A stretch of 64,000 bases of DNA, taken from contig NZ_JACRSQ010000005.1 of NCBI RefSeq assembly GCF_014384895.1, positions 85,419 to 149,418 on the forward strand, in the 5' to 3' direction. How positions within the stretch are numbered: position 1 is the stretch's first letter; every line of letters starts with the position of its first letter. The stretch comes from Bianquea renquensis (GTDB taxonomy: Bacteria > Bacillota > Clostridia > Lachnospirales > Bianqueaceae). A program made the position numbers and the translations under genes. Below are positions 1 through 9,011 of this stretch, piece by piece. The notes below the pieces were generated by a model that was given only the letters and a program-made list of their open reading frames with translations, had not been told where the DNA came from and searched no databases.

Positions 1-651
1 CAGATTCCTGGCTCCGGCCAGGATATGTTGTGGTTTATTTCATGCCTGATTCTCTGTGAGATCTTAACATGGATTATCCAGTGTTTATTTGAGGAGAATT
101 TCTTAGCCACGACAATTGCCTATATCGGTATGTGTATATTGGGCTTTACTCTAAGTAGTTTGAGGATTCAATTGCCGTGGCATATTGAGACTGCAATGAC
201 GATGGGGATATTTGTCTTGATTGGTGAGCTGTATAGAAAGAACGAGAATAGGATAACGAGTATATTGGAAAAGCGGATTGCTATAATCAGCTTTGTGATT
301 TATATAGCGCTCTATTTCATTTTTCCTAATATGTATATTGATATTCACTTAGGTATCTATACCAATATACCAGTATTTATTATTACTGCAATTTGTGCAA
401 TTGCATTCTTAACAGTGATATGCAGACATATGCATAAGATAGACGGACTGCAATTCATAGGAAAGAATACATTAGTATATTATGCACTTCAAATAAAATG
501 TTTTACGGTATTAAAAAAACTAATTCGGTTTAATAATGCGATACTTAATTGGTGGCTTGTGTTTTTGGCGTCTCTTGTGATTTTGGGGATCGTTGCATGG
601 CTAATTACACGTTACATACCGGAGATTATGGCTAGAAAGAGGGAAACATGA
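1..651 (+). CDS. Acyltransferase family 3 membrane protein, 5' truncated
   Basis: This is the C-terminal part of a multi-pass membrane O-acyltransferase (acyltransferase 3 / fucose-4-O-acetylase type), which would acetylate a surface sugar. The reading frame is open to base 1, so the gene starts outside the window; the ATG at 25 is probably internal. Several hydrophobic helices are visible, and a motif reading IGKNTLVYYALQ followed by a final helix and a basic tail is characteristic of the end of this family. The stop overlaps the next start (ATGA), so it is translationally coupled to a flippase. Base composition is AT-rich like its neighbour and unlike the rest of the window, as is usual for polysaccharide clusters. 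The sugar substrate cannot be told. Confidence 0.75.
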   Translation, partial: QIPGSGQDMLWFISCLILCEILTWIIQCLFEENFLATTIAYIGMCILGFTLSSLRIQLPWHIETAMTMGIFVLIGELYRKNENRITSILEKRIAIISFVIYIALYFIFPNMYIDIHLGIYTNIPVFIITAICAIAFLTVICRHMHKIDGLQFIGKNTLVYYALQIKCFTVLKKLIRFNNAILNWWLVFLASLVILGIVAWLITRYIPEIMARKRET

Positions 652-2087
652 GAGAAGTTACATCGATTAAAACAGCAACGCTGTTAAATGCGGCAGCAAA
701 ATATACGAATGTCATTTTCAATCTGTTGGCTACATCCATATTGGCAAGAATATTATCACCTGAGGATTATGGTGTAGTCGCCGTTGTTACAGTTTTTTCG
801 ACCTTTTTTTTGCTATTTGCAGATATTGGATTGGGGTCTGGCATAATACAGAACAAAGATTTAAATGATGATGACATCAGCAATATATTTTCGTTTACGA
901 TTTATTTGGGACTGGCACTTATGGTATTATTCATACTTTGTTCATACCCTATATCATTATGGTATGGTGACAGCGTATATTTTACTTTGGGTGTTTGCTT
1001 ATCATTCTCTTTGTTTTTTAATGCTATAAATATGATCCCTAATGCGCTCCTACAGAAGGAGAAGCAGTTCGTTGTAATCGCAATCCGCACAGTCGTGGTT
1101 GCATTGATTAGTTATGGTGTGGCAATTGCATTGGCTTTATTGGGATGGCGCTATTATGCCCTTGTGTTTCAGTCGATTGTTTCAGCTTTTTTGGCTTTCG
1201 CTTGGAATTACCGCAGTGTTAAATTGAGAATTCATTTACGCTTTAATTACAATAGTATAAAGAAAATTTTGAATTATTCGATTTTTAATTTTGCATATGA
1301 AGTTCTTAATTACTTCGGTCGAAACCTGGACAATTTATTGACAGGCAAATTTATAGGTAAAGTAGCATTAGGGTACTATAATAAGGCGTACAACTTGATG
1401 TTGTACCCTGTCAGTTATTTGACTTATGCGATTACACCCGTGTTACATCCGATTTTGTCTGATTATCAGAATGAAAGGAAAACGATATACGATAAGTATA
1501 TCCGTATATTCAAAGTGCTTTCATTGTTGGGCACATTTTTTTCTGTATATTGTTATTTCGCAGCTGAAGAAGTTATCCTTATTCTATATGGTCGTCAATG
1601 GCAAAGTGCGATTCCGTGCGTCAGGGCATTAAGCATATCTATTTGGTTTCAAATGACCGCCGCCAGTTGCACAAGTGTATTCAAAAGTCTTGGCGACTCA
1701 AAGACACGGTTTTACAGTGGAGTGATTTATGTACCCATTCAGATAGTATGCATAGTAATAGGAATAATCGTTGGCAATATTGAGATACTGTCGATCTTTG
1801 TTGCAGTTAGTTTCATTGTTAGATTCGTTATTGAGTACTACTTTTTAATACGTCGCTGTCTGCACGAATCTCTTGTTAAATTCTATCGAGACTTGCTTCC
1901 TGAGTTGAGTATGGTCCTTGTAATGAGTGTCATCATGATTTTGATAAAAAGGATAGATGTGGATCATGTTATCATATCTGCCCTGATAAAAGGTTTGGCG
2001 TGTGGAATAACATATCTTATTATGCTATTTTTGACTGGACAATATCGATATCTGCTGTCGTTGGTTCCAAAAAAATGGCGAAAATAG
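648..2087 (+). CDS. Oligosaccharide flippase / polysaccharide transporter (Wzx/PST type)
   Basis: A 479-residue polytopic membrane protein of the MOP superfamily, expected to flip lipid-linked surface oligosaccharides across the membrane. The N-terminus (TATLLNAAAKYTNVIFNLLA, then ILARILSPEDYGVVAV) is the standard opening of the family, and about twelve to fourteen hydrophobic segments follow along its whole length, which is normal. It starts inside the stop codon of the upstream acyltransferase (ATGA at 648-651), indicating one operon. It is the last gene of the AT-rich polysaccharide block; the strand continues but composition changes after 2100. No substrate can be inferred from sequence. 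Confidence 0.85.
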   Translation: MREVTSIKTATLLNAAAKYTNVIFNLLATSILARILSPEDYGVVAVVTVFSTFFLLFADIGLGSGIIQNKDLNDDDISNIFSFTIYLGLALMVLFILCSYPISLWYGDSVYFTLGVCLSFSLFFNAINMIPNALLQKEKQFVVIAIRTVVVALISYGVAIALALLGWRYYALVFQSIVSAFLAFAWNYRSVKLRIHLRFNYNSIKKILNYSIFNFAYEVLNYFGRNLDNLLTGKFIGKVALGYYNKAYNLMLYPVSYLTYAITPVLHPILSDYQNERKTIYDKYIRIFKVLSLLGTFFSVYCYFAAEEVILILYGRQWQSAIPCVRALSISIWFQMTAASCTSVFKSLGDSKTRFYSGVIYVPIQIVCIVIGIIVGNIEILSIFVAVSFIVRFVIEYYFLIRRCLHESLVKFYRDLLPELSMVLVMSVIMILIKRIDVDHVIISALIKGLACGITYLIMLFLTGQYRYLLSLVPKKWRK

Positions 2088-2206
2088 TGATTCAAGGTTG
2101 GATGGCCGCCATGGAGAGCGCCGGATTTTGACCGCCCTCTCTCCAAACCTAATTCAGAGTCTGCTTTTTCACTCAAACCCTTTTCACAAAAATCCTTCCC
2201 ACCATC

Positions 2207-2235
2207 TAGACAACCCCGTCCAACCGTGCTATAAT
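2207..2235 (+). promoter_or_regulatory. SigA-type promoter for the SGNH hydrolase gene
   Basis: A -35 box TAGACA (2207-2212) and a -10 box TATAAT (2230-2235) stand exactly 17 bp apart. An AAAGGAG ribosome binding site follows at 2266-2272, 10 nt before the ATG at 2283. It marks the boundary between the polysaccharide operon and the next unit. Confidence 0.7.
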
Positions 2236-2282
2236 ACCCCAGGATAAAGAAAACCAAGCCATTTCAAAGGAGACGATCACCG

Positions 2283-3323
2283 ATGATGCCCACCCCTATA
2301 TGGGCTTCCACAGTCATCCAAAACGAATCCCTCCTCATGGTTCGCGAGGGAGAGCGGATCCAAGCACCTCTCCTGTGCCATCCCAAGGAGATCACAGCCG
2401 TTCAGAACGCCGCTCTGACCATCCAGTATGAGCCTGGCCGCGACTGGATTCTAGAGGATGACATGCTGGTTATCCCCAAGGGCAGCCGGATTCCCGTAAC
2501 AGAAAAGGAAGAACTGGAAATCAGTCAGTATCGGGAGGGGGCCTGCTTTCCCAAAAAAGGCGGAGGCTATCTCTATTTCAGCGAGGGCGATTCCTTCCAT
2601 CAAAAGCAGATTGCCGTCACCTATACCTGTGAACCAGGCCAGTGGACCGGCTACATACCGCCCAGACAGGGGGACCGCTTGCCCAACACCGCGGAAAAGT
2701 TGACGCATAAGCGGGACCTAACCATGATCATCTACGGGGATAGCATCTCAGAAGGCTATAACGCCAGCGGGTGTGTCGGGGTAGCGCCGCAGCAGCCCGC
2801 CTGGGGAGAGCTAACCGCGCGCTATCTGGAGGCGGAGTACCATACCGCTATCTGCTGCCACAACCCCTCCAAGGCTGGCATGGACAGCAAGTGGGGACTT
2901 GAGCATGTGGGAGAGAGGGTCAGCGTGCACGCGCCAGATCTGGTTTTCCTAGCCTTTGGCATGAATGATGGAACCAGCGGCCGTACACCGGAGGAATTTG
3001 CGGCGAACACAGAAGCGATGATGGATGTGATACGGAAGGCATCTCCCCATGTGGAATTCGTGCTTGTCGCACCATCCCTTCCAAACCCGCAGGCGCTAAC
3101 CTTTGAGGGAATCCCCTTTTACAATCAACAGCCCGATTATAAGGAGGCCCTGGACACTCTCTGCCGGGAGGGCGTCATCGTGGCCAACGTGCGCGATGTA
3201 CAGAGAGAATTGCTAAAGAAGAAGCGATTTATCGATATGACAGGCAACAATATCAACCATCCCAATGATTTTTTTCATCGGGTCTACGCACAGGTGGCCT
3301 ACACGTCCATCCTGCCCCAATGA
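2283..3323 (+). CDS. SGNH/GDSL-type esterase
   Basis: A 346-residue hydrolase of the SGNH superfamily, probably removing acetyl or other acyl groups from a carbohydrate. Block I is the motif IIYGDSISEGY (nucleophile Ser in GDSIS, about residue 155); block III-like GMNDG lies about residue 225; the catalytic Asp/His block reads NHPNDFFH near the C-terminus. An N-terminal region of about 140 residues precedes the catalytic domain and is beta-rich in appearance, as in esterases with a jelly-roll domain. No signal peptide is visible, so it is probably cytoplasmic. The following beta-helix gene is adjacent and presumably co-transcribed, which suggests joint action on an imported decorated oligosaccharide (inference). 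Confidence 0.8.
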   Translation: MMPTPIWASTVIQNESLLMVREGERIQAPLLCHPKEITAVQNAALTIQYEPGRDWILEDDMLVIPKGSRIPVTEKEELEISQYREGACFPKKGGGYLYFSEGDSFHQKQIAVTYTCEPGQWTGYIPPRQGDRLPNTAEKLTHKRDLTMIIYGDSISEGYNASGCVGVAPQQPAWGELTARYLEAEYHTAICCHNPSKAGMDSKWGLEHVGERVSVHAPDLVFLAFGMNDGTSGRTPEEFAANTEAMMDVIRKASPHVEFVLVAPSLPNPQALTFEGIPFYNQQPDYKEALDTLCREGVIVANVRDVQRELLKKKRFIDMTGNNINHPNDFFHRVYAQVAYTSILPQ

Positions 3324-3355
3324 CACAAGCAAATCGTAGGAAAGAAGGAAACGAA

Positions 3356-5698
3356 ATGAAATCAATCCAAATTACAAGAGACATGGTACAAAACACCGCG
3401 GATCTTCAGCGGATTCTCGATCAGAATGCCGGTGCGGAGGTGGAGATCGTGCTCCAGGAAGGGCAGTACGATCTTGACAAGGGCCTGTGTCTCCGAAAAG
3501 AGCACGCGGGCATGACAGTGCGCGGAGAGGGCAAAGTACGCCTGATTGGCGGAAAGCGGTTAACCGGTTGGAAGGTGGCAGAGGACGACAGGATCGCACC
3601 GGAGGCCAAGGGGACGGTTCTTGTCTGCGATCTGCGGGAGAATGGCATCGGAGATACAAAGGCGATGGTGTCCCGCGGATATGGGCGAGCGGTGGTTCCC
3701 TCCCACTCCCAGCTATTCATCGACGGGGAACCGCAGCGGCTCACCCGGTACCCTAAGGAGGATGAATTCCTGACCATTGCCGGCGTTGTGGACGCGGATG
3801 TCAATGAGTGGGGGGAGGAGGCCGGCAAGCTGGAAGCTGGTTTTTACTACGACGATGAAGAACCGAAGACCTGGTCCGCCAGCGAGGATATCTGGGTCCA
3901 TGGCTATTGGAGCTGGGATTGGGCCAACAGCTACGAGCGCGTTGCGGAGCTGGACACTGCAAATTACAAGATTGTCAATGCGGCTCCCTACGGCAACTTC
4001 GCCTTCAAAAAGGGACAGCGGTTTTGTTTTCTGAATATTATAGAAGAATTGACGGAGCCCGGGGAATATTACATTGACCGCCAGACGAATCAATTATATT
4101 GTATCCCGCCGGTTCAGGGGGCCGAGATGGAAGCCATTTTATCGTTGCTCGATGAGCCACTTTTGACGGTCAAGGACAGCGCGGATATTACGTTCTGTAA
4201 CTTGCAGGTGGAAGCGGCCTGCGGCAGCGGAATTTTGGTGGAGGATTGTACGGGTGTCACCATTGACAACTGCCATATCCGCAATATTGGAAATCACGGC
4301 GTGATTTTGCTGCGGGGAAAAAACAATCAGGTCCTAAACTCGACTCTCCATGACTGCGGTGACTGTGGGGTGGAGGCTGTCGGCGGAGATCGTTTGACGC
4401 TGGAGTCTGCGGATTTCAGAATCTGCAACAACCATATGTACCGGCTGAGCCAGTGGTCCCGGTGCTATCAGCCTCCGATTCATATGACAGGCGTCGGGAT
4501 GACGGCGAAAAATAATTTGATCCATGATTGTCCTCACACCGCGATTTTGTACTGGGGCAATGACATGACCATCGAGGACAATGAGATCTACAGTGTCGTC
4601 ATGGAGACGGGGGATGCGGGCGCTATCTACACGGGGCGGGATTATACATTCCGTGGAAACCGGGTCTGCCATAATTATGTACACCACTTGGGCGGCGTCG
4701 GCATGGGCACGATGGGCATCTACAATGATGACTGTGTGTCCGGAACGGTGATGGAAGATAATTACTTCGTCGAGACCTCCCGGTCAGTCATGATGGGCGG
4801 CGGCCGAAACTTCACGGTCAAAAATAATGTCTTCGTAAAGTGCAATCCTGCAATTTTTGTGGATTGCAGGGGATCAGATGACCATCCGGTATGGAGAAAA
4901 ATGGTAACCCAGTTTCTAAAAGACCGGTTTTACCACATTCAGAATACGGACGCACAGAACAAAGCCTATCCCAGCCCGGTGGAGGTCAGCGCCACCGATC
5001 CCATATACATGCAAAAATATCCGGAATTGGCGGAAATCGACGAGTGCTATAAAAACGGGGATGTGGTGCCTGGCAGCGGCCTCATCCAGGGGAATGTGTT
5101 CTGCTCAGATTTTAAGTTCCACTATCGCTATGATGACAAAACTCATACGCTGTACCGGGACGGGGAGGAGATCCCCTACACACCGGCGATTCTGAGCCAT
5201 ATATTCAATTCAAGGTGGGACGTTCGCTCCAATGGCTCCGAGGATGGAACCTATCTGTATAAAGAGAATGTATCGGCAACCCCGGAGGATTTTCAGGACG
5301 CGGTGTGGGGCGACTGGAATCTCGCAGAAGACTCGAAGGCATTCCGAAAGGGCTACAGCGGGCGCTCCATGGCAGGAATCGGCCTGCAAAAGAATCTGCG
5401 CGGTGAGAATCCCCCCTGTGTGACCACGGCCGTTACCGTTGAGGCGCGGGAAAATGGAAAGGCGATGGTTCTGCGCCTTTGGAATCATGAACCTTACCGG
5501 GTTCAGGGGACGGTCTGGGCGGAGACAAAAGGGGCTGGATGGAAACTGGCGCAGCCAGTGGATTTCGACCTTGAGTCCTTAGAGCGGAAGGAATATATCC
5601 TTGAAGTAACCGACACGGAGGAAGACTTTGTGGTCCGCGTGAGTTCTTCCATGCCGGGTGTGCGGCCCAGCATCTTCCGTGTGATGCGGATCCAATAA
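3356..5698 (+). CDS. Right-handed parallel beta-helix protein (putative polysaccharide-active)
   Basis: A protein of about 780 residues with the opening typical of beta-helix carbohydrate enzymes: a stretch reading ILDQNAGAEVEIVLQEGQYD followed by LIGGKRLTGW, then pectate-lyase-like coils in the middle (repeated N/G/D-rich turns such as DCTGVTIDNCHIRNIGNHGV and NNQVLNSTLHDCG). The C-terminal part is a beta-rich tail. No signal peptide is seen. A start at 3320 overlapping the previous stop is possible, but the ATG at 3356 has a better ribosome binding site (GAAGGA at 3344-3349) and a typical N-terminus. The fold is confident; whether it is a lyase, glycosidase or epimerase is not. Confidence 0.75.
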   Translation: MKSIQITRDMVQNTADLQRILDQNAGAEVEIVLQEGQYDLDKGLCLRKEHAGMTVRGEGKVRLIGGKRLTGWKVAEDDRIAPEAKGTVLVCDLRENGIGDTKAMVSRGYGRAVVPSHSQLFIDGEPQRLTRYPKEDEFLTIAGVVDADVNEWGEEAGKLEAGFYYDDEEPKTWSASEDIWVHGYWSWDWANSYERVAELDTANYKIVNAAPYGNFAFKKGQRFCFLNIIEELTEPGEYYIDRQTNQLYCIPPVQGAEMEAILSLLDEPLLTVKDSADITFCNLQVEAACGSGILVEDCTGVTIDNCHIRNIGNHGVILLRGKNNQVLNSTLHDCGDCGVEAVGGDRLTLESADFRICNNHMYRLSQWSRCYQPPIHMTGVGMTAKNNLIHDCPHTAILYWGNDMTIEDNEIYSVVMETGDAGAIYTGRDYTFRGNRVCHNYVHHLGGVGMGTMGIYNDDCVSGTVMEDNYFVETSRSVMMGGGRNFTVKNNVFVKCNPAIFVDCRGSDDHPVWRKMVTQFLKDRFYHIQNTDAQNKAYPSPVEVSATDPIYMQKYPELAEIDECYKNGDVVPGSGLIQGNVFCSDFKFHYRYDDKTHTLYRDGEEIPYTPAILSHIFNSRWDVRSNGSEDGTYLYKENVSATPEDFQDAVWGDWNLAEDSKAFRKGYSGRSMAGIGLQKNLRGENPPCVTTAVTVEARENGKAMVLRLWNHEPYRVQGTVWAETKGAGWKLAQPVDFDLESLERKEYILEVTDTEEDFVVRVSSSMPGVRPSIFRVMRIQ

Positions 5699-5738
5699 AG
5701 GAGGATGCAAATGATACTAGATTTTCTCTGCATACGCG

Positions 5739-5922
5739 TACTCCATGCAATGTCCGAGGAATGACGGCGAGGCTTGCATGGAGTAGGATTTGATCGCCGT
5801 TTCATTCTAACGACATTGCGTCCTTAAAGCGATGGAACCCATACATGTAAGGACGAGGAGGGGCGTGGGCCTCTCTTCTCCCAATGCGCCGCCGCGCGGC
5901 TAGAGGAGAGGTTAGAATGAAA
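5739..5922 (+). promoter_or_regulatory. Structured leader (candidate cis-regulatory RNA) before the CD3324-family gene
   Basis: Four inverted pairs occur in 184 nt. (1) A perfect 12-bp stem, 5739-5750 with 5774-5785, loop of 23. (2) A perfect 12-bp long-range stem, 5800-5811 with 5911-5922, whose 3' arm covers the start codon at 5917. Enclosed in it are (3) a 7-bp hairpin, 5820-5826 with 5848-5854, and (4) a hairpin of 9 pairs with one G-U, 5870-5878 with 5903-5911, whose 3' arm is the ribosome binding site GAGGAGAGG. Stem 2 plus hairpins 3 and 4 would give a three-way junction that hides both the ribosome binding site and the start codon. No known riboswitch class was recognised. Confidence 0.5.
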
Positions 5923-6222
5923 TATAAGAATGCGAATGATATCATTCCGGAGACGCTGCTGGCAGAGGTGCAGAAGTATGCAGCGGGAGACCTGCTGTAT
6001 ATTCCGCAGCTCAAAGAACGGCGAAAGAGCTGGGGCGAAGGCAGCGGGGCCAGGCAGTATCTTAGAAAGCGCAACCAAGAGATTCGAGACCGGTTTGACC
6101 AAGGGCAGACGGTGGATGAGCTTTCCGACGCATACCGTCTCTCTCCGGACAGCATCCGAAAGATCATATATGCAAAACCAAACATCTGCGGCAGGGCCAC
6201 AGATTCTACGGAAGAAAAATAA
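5917..6222 (+). CDS. CD3324-family small protein (putative helix-turn-helix regulator)
   Basis: A 101-residue protein. It has the features of the short Clostridial CD3324 family: an N-terminal segment NDIIPETLLAEVQKYAAGDL, the YIPQLKERRKSWGE region, and a C-terminal helix-turn-helix-like half (IRDRFDQGQTVDELSDAYRL, then SPDSIRKIIY). The family function is not established; the C-terminal half suggests DNA or RNA binding. The ATG at 5917 was chosen over an upstream in-frame ATG at 5884 because of the strong GAGGAGAGG at 5903-5911. The gene stands alone, with a structured leader in front and a hairpin terminator behind. Confidence 0.7.
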   Translation: MKYKNANDIIPETLLAEVQKYAAGDLLYIPQLKERRKSWGEGSGARQYLRKRNQEIRDRFDQGQTVDELSDAYRLSPDSIRKIIYAKPNICGRATDSTEEK

Positions 6223-6265
6223 GGCTTTTCCGGCTGTTGCACAATACAGCTGGGAAAGCCTTTTC
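6221..6265 (+). terminator. Intrinsic terminator after the CD3324-family gene
   Basis: A 16-bp stem (6221-6236 with 6247-6262, two G-U pairs) with a 10-nt loop is followed by a short T run. It overlaps the stop codon of the upstream gene by two bases. Confidence 0.7.
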
Positions 6266-6330
6266 CCGTGGAATAGAAAATTCAACTATACGTAATCTAG
6301 TATGAAATGAGATTGGGGTGCGCATACTAT

Positions 6331-6359
6331 TTGACAGTTGTTCCCATGTACAGTATAAT
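6331..6359 (+). promoter_or_regulatory. Perfect-consensus SigA promoter for the PPK2 gene
   Basis: TTGACA (6331-6336) and TATAAT (6354-6359) are separated by exactly 17 bp. The ribosome binding site GGGAGGGG lies just before the ATG at 6396. This predicts strong constitutive transcription. Confidence 0.85.
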
Positions 6360-6395
6360 AGGGAAAAATAACCGAATCGACTGGGAGGGGCAAGT

Positions 6396-7904
6396 ATGCT
6401 GGATTCTATAAATCTGATGACGGAGATTCCAAAGGCGGAGTATAAGCAGGAGGTGAGGGAGCTAAAGCGGCGGCTGGCCATGCTACAGCAGACCGTGCGG
6501 GAAAAGAAGCTGCCGGTGCTCATTCTATTCGAAGGCTGGGGCGCCGCTGGGAAGGGCAGTATCATCTCGGATGTAATGCTATCCATGGATCCGCGCGGAT
6601 ACTCGGTCTATTCCATAACCGAGCCATCCCAGGATGAATTGCGCAAACCTCTGCTCTGGCGGTATTGGATGAAATTGCCCGAATACGGACAGTTCACCAT
6701 TTTCGATCGGAGCTGGTATCAGGATATTATGATTGCGCCGCTGGAGGAGAACATCAGGAAGAGCGAAGTGGCAAGGCGCGTGCACAGTATCAATACTTTT
6801 GAGCGACAGCTGGCAGACGATGGGTATGTGGTTCTCAAATTTTTCCTCCATATCGGTCAAAAAGAACAAGAGAAGCGACTTCGCAAGCTGGAAGAGAACA
6901 AAACCACGCGGTGGAGAGTGACGGAGCGCGATTGGAAGCGAAACAAGCAGTATGAGAGATATTGGACGGCCTATGACCACTATCTACAGGAGACGGATAC
7001 CGCCTGCGCGCCGTGGCATTTGATTGATGCACACCATGAGCGCTGCGCACTTCTTTCGGTCTATCAAATCCTGGTCACCTCCGTCGAGACGGCGCTGCAA
7101 AATCGGGAGGATGGGGTTATGTCCTGGGTTCAGCCCTGTACGGCGGCCAAACCATATGAATCGCCTTTAGGTTTTCCCATGGTGTCCATGCCCAACCTCG
7201 CCGAGGTCCACCTGGACAAAAGGATGGAGGAGGCGGACTACAAAGCCGAACTTAAGAAAGCGCAGAAGACATTGGCCAAGCTCCATAACAAGCTGTACCT
7301 GAGTAAGCGGCCCCTGATCATCGCCTATGAGGGATGGGATGCTGCGGGGAAAGGGGGCAATATTCGCCGTGTGGCAGCCGCGCTGGACCCGCGGGGCTAC
7401 GAGGTGATTCCTGTCGCCGCGCCGGACAAGACCGAGCTTGCGCATCACTATCTCTGGCGTTTCTGGAAGAATCTTCCAAGGACCGGCCATGTCGCCATCT
7501 TTGACCGGACCTGGTATGGCCGGGTGTTGGTGGAGCGCATCGAAGGATTCTGCAGAGAAGACGATTGGAAGCGTGCCTACCAAGAGATCAATGAGTTTGA
7601 AAAGGAATTGCATGACTGGGGGGCCATCCTCGTCAAGTTCTGGCTTCATGTTGACCAGGACGAGCAGCTGGCCCGGTTTATGGACCGTCAAAATACGCCG
7701 GAGAAGCGGTGGAAGATTACAGAGGAGGATTGGCGGAACCGGGAAAAGTGGAGCGCCTATGAAATTGCCGTCAATGATATGTTCCAGATGACGTCAACGG
7801 AATTCGCGCCGTGGCACATCATTGAATCCAATGATAAACGATATGGCAGGATTAAGGCGCTGAAAACGATCATTCACGCCGTTGAGTCTGAGCTAGCCCA
7901 ATAG
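6396..7904 (+). CDS. pap: Two-domain polyphosphate kinase 2 (polyphosphate:AMP phosphotransferase type)
   Basis: A 502-residue protein with two tandem PPK2 domains, the class II architecture that phosphorylates AMP (or other NMPs) with polyphosphate. Domain 1 has a Walker A GWGAAGKGS at residues 47-55 and a Walker B region FDRSWYQD at 103-110. Domain 2 has GWDAAGKGG near residue 312 and FDRTWYGRVLVERIE near 369. The first domain lacks the YGRVLVER continuation, so domain 2 is presumably the active one and domain 1 structural, as described for this class. It is a single-gene unit with its own consensus promoter and a strong terminator. A PPK2 using GDP or ADP cannot be fully excluded from motifs alone. 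Confidence 0.88.
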   Translation: MLDSINLMTEIPKAEYKQEVRELKRRLAMLQQTVREKKLPVLILFEGWGAAGKGSIISDVMLSMDPRGYSVYSITEPSQDELRKPLLWRYWMKLPEYGQFTIFDRSWYQDIMIAPLEENIRKSEVARRVHSINTFERQLADDGYVVLKFFLHIGQKEQEKRLRKLEENKTTRWRVTERDWKRNKQYERYWTAYDHYLQETDTACAPWHLIDAHHERCALLSVYQILVTSVETALQNREDGVMSWVQPCTAAKPYESPLGFPMVSMPNLAEVHLDKRMEEADYKAELKKAQKTLAKLHNKLYLSKRPLIIAYEGWDAAGKGGNIRRVAAALDPRGYEVIPVAAPDKTELAHHYLWRFWKNLPRTGHVAIFDRTWYGRVLVERIEGFCREDDWKRAYQEINEFEKELHDWGAILVKFWLHVDQDEQLARFMDRQNTPEKRWKITEEDWRNREKWSAYEIAVNDMFQMTSTEFAPWHIIESNDKRYGRIKALKTIIHAVESELAQ

Positions 7905-7910
7905 CTCAAA

Positions 7911-7953
7911 AAACGCATGGCGAATCCTCATTGGGAGGTTTCGCCATGCGTTT
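7911..7953. terminator. Bidirectional terminator between convergent genes
   Basis: A perfect 14-bp stem (7911-7924 with 7940-7953) has A-rich and T-rich flanks on either side. It serves the PPK2 gene and the dehydrogenase gene coming from the other side. Confidence 0.85.
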
Positions 7954-7964
7954 CAAATTTTGTA

Positions 7965-9011
7965 TCAGTCCAAATTCACTTTGACGGGAAGGCCCGTATC
8001 CAGAGATTCATTGCAAGCTAAGGTAAAAGCCAGAGAGCGGACGGCGTCCTCATAGGGAGACCGAATTTTGGACGGATCGCCGCTCAAAACAGCGTCGATA
8101 AAGGTGCGGTCGCAGAGGAGACCGCTGTCGCCTTCTTGCCGGTAGACGGTGTCCGTAGTCCCCTTCCCGTTCATCGCACCATCCCCCTTGACAACAAGGC
8201 TGGAGTCCTCCACGGCAGCTTGCTTTTCTTCGAATACGCGGAGCTTATCCAGTATATACAGGTCTGCCCGGCTGTCCCGCGCGCCAAAGGTCACCTTGCT
8301 GTCAGCGCTGGCGCCAGCGGAGGCATAGCAACCTGTGGAGATGGCGGCGAGAGCCCCGTTTTGGAAGCGGACGACGGTGGTGGTTAGATCCTCCGTGTCG
8401 TATCCGTCCACATCGGTGACATAGCCCTTCGTGCCCATGGTAAAGACGGTGTCCGGTTCCCCAAAGACATAGCGGATGATGTCAAATTGGTGGATGGTCT
8501 GTTCAACGATCTGACCGCCGGACAGAGCCCGCTTTTTCCACCACTCGGTCCCGGGAATTCCGCCGACTCGAACGCAGTCGATAAAGACGATTTCATGATC
8601 CTGAATAAATTCTACAGTGGGCTCCACAAGATTGCTGTACCGGCACTGAAAACCCGAGGCGGTGATCAGACCAGCCTCCTGGATACGCTGGCGAATCTCG
8701 TGGGCCAGATCTAGGGAGAGTGCGACGGGTTTTTCCACAAAAAATGGGATGCGCCGGCGAATGGTTTCGAATTCAATGTCGCCGTGAGCGTAAGGGGGAA
8801 TACAGATAAAGACCATGTCAGGCTGGACTGCGTCGTACATCTCTTTGTAGTCCGTAAACCCTTGCCCACTGCCAGCGGCTTTTGCGAAAGCCTCCGCGCG
8901 CTCAAGGATGATATCGCAGAAACCAGCCAGTTCAATATCGCGAAATTGTAAAAAATGGTCCAGATGATAGCGGCCGATACCGCCGCAGCCGATGATCGCT
9001 AATTTTTTCAT
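7965..9011 (-). CDS. Gfo/Idh/MocA-family NAD(P)-dependent oxidoreductase
   Basis: A 348-residue sugar or inositol dehydrogenase-like protein. The N-terminal Rossmann motif is LAIIGCGGIGRYH (residues 3-15), and the family's EKPVALSL motif lies near residue 95. The C-terminal substrate domain includes GGQIVEQTIHQFDIIRYVFG, with His as the usual catalytic partner of the lysine. The start at 9011 is preceded by AGGAGG; an upstream in-frame start would add 20 unconserved residues. It probably works with the sugar isomerase/epimerase encoded just upstream on the same strand (9543-10376), though about 530 bp separate them. The substrate is unknown. Confidence 0.88.
   Translation of the reverse strand: MKKLAIIGCGGIGRYHLDHFLQFRDIELAGFCDIILERAEAFAKAAGSGQGFTDYKEMYDAVQPDMVFICIPPYAHGDIEFETIRRRIPFFVEKPVALSLDLAHEIRQRIQEAGLITASGFQCRYSNLVEPTVEFIQDHEIVFIDCVRVGGIPGTEWWKKRALSGGQIVEQTIHQFDIIRYVFGEPDTVFTMGTKGYVTDVDGYDTEDLTTTVVRFQNGALAAISTGCYASAGASADSKVTFGARDSRADLYILDKLRVFEEKQAAVEDSSLVVKGDGAMNGKGTTDTVYRQEGDSGLLCDRTFIDAVLSGDPSKIRSPYEDAVRSLAFTLACNESLDTGLPVKVNLD

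Noticed and set aside
5503..6586. Several minus-strand open frames of 100-153 residues around the CD3324-family gene
   Set aside because: All are antisense to better-supported genes or terminators and lack ribosome binding sites.
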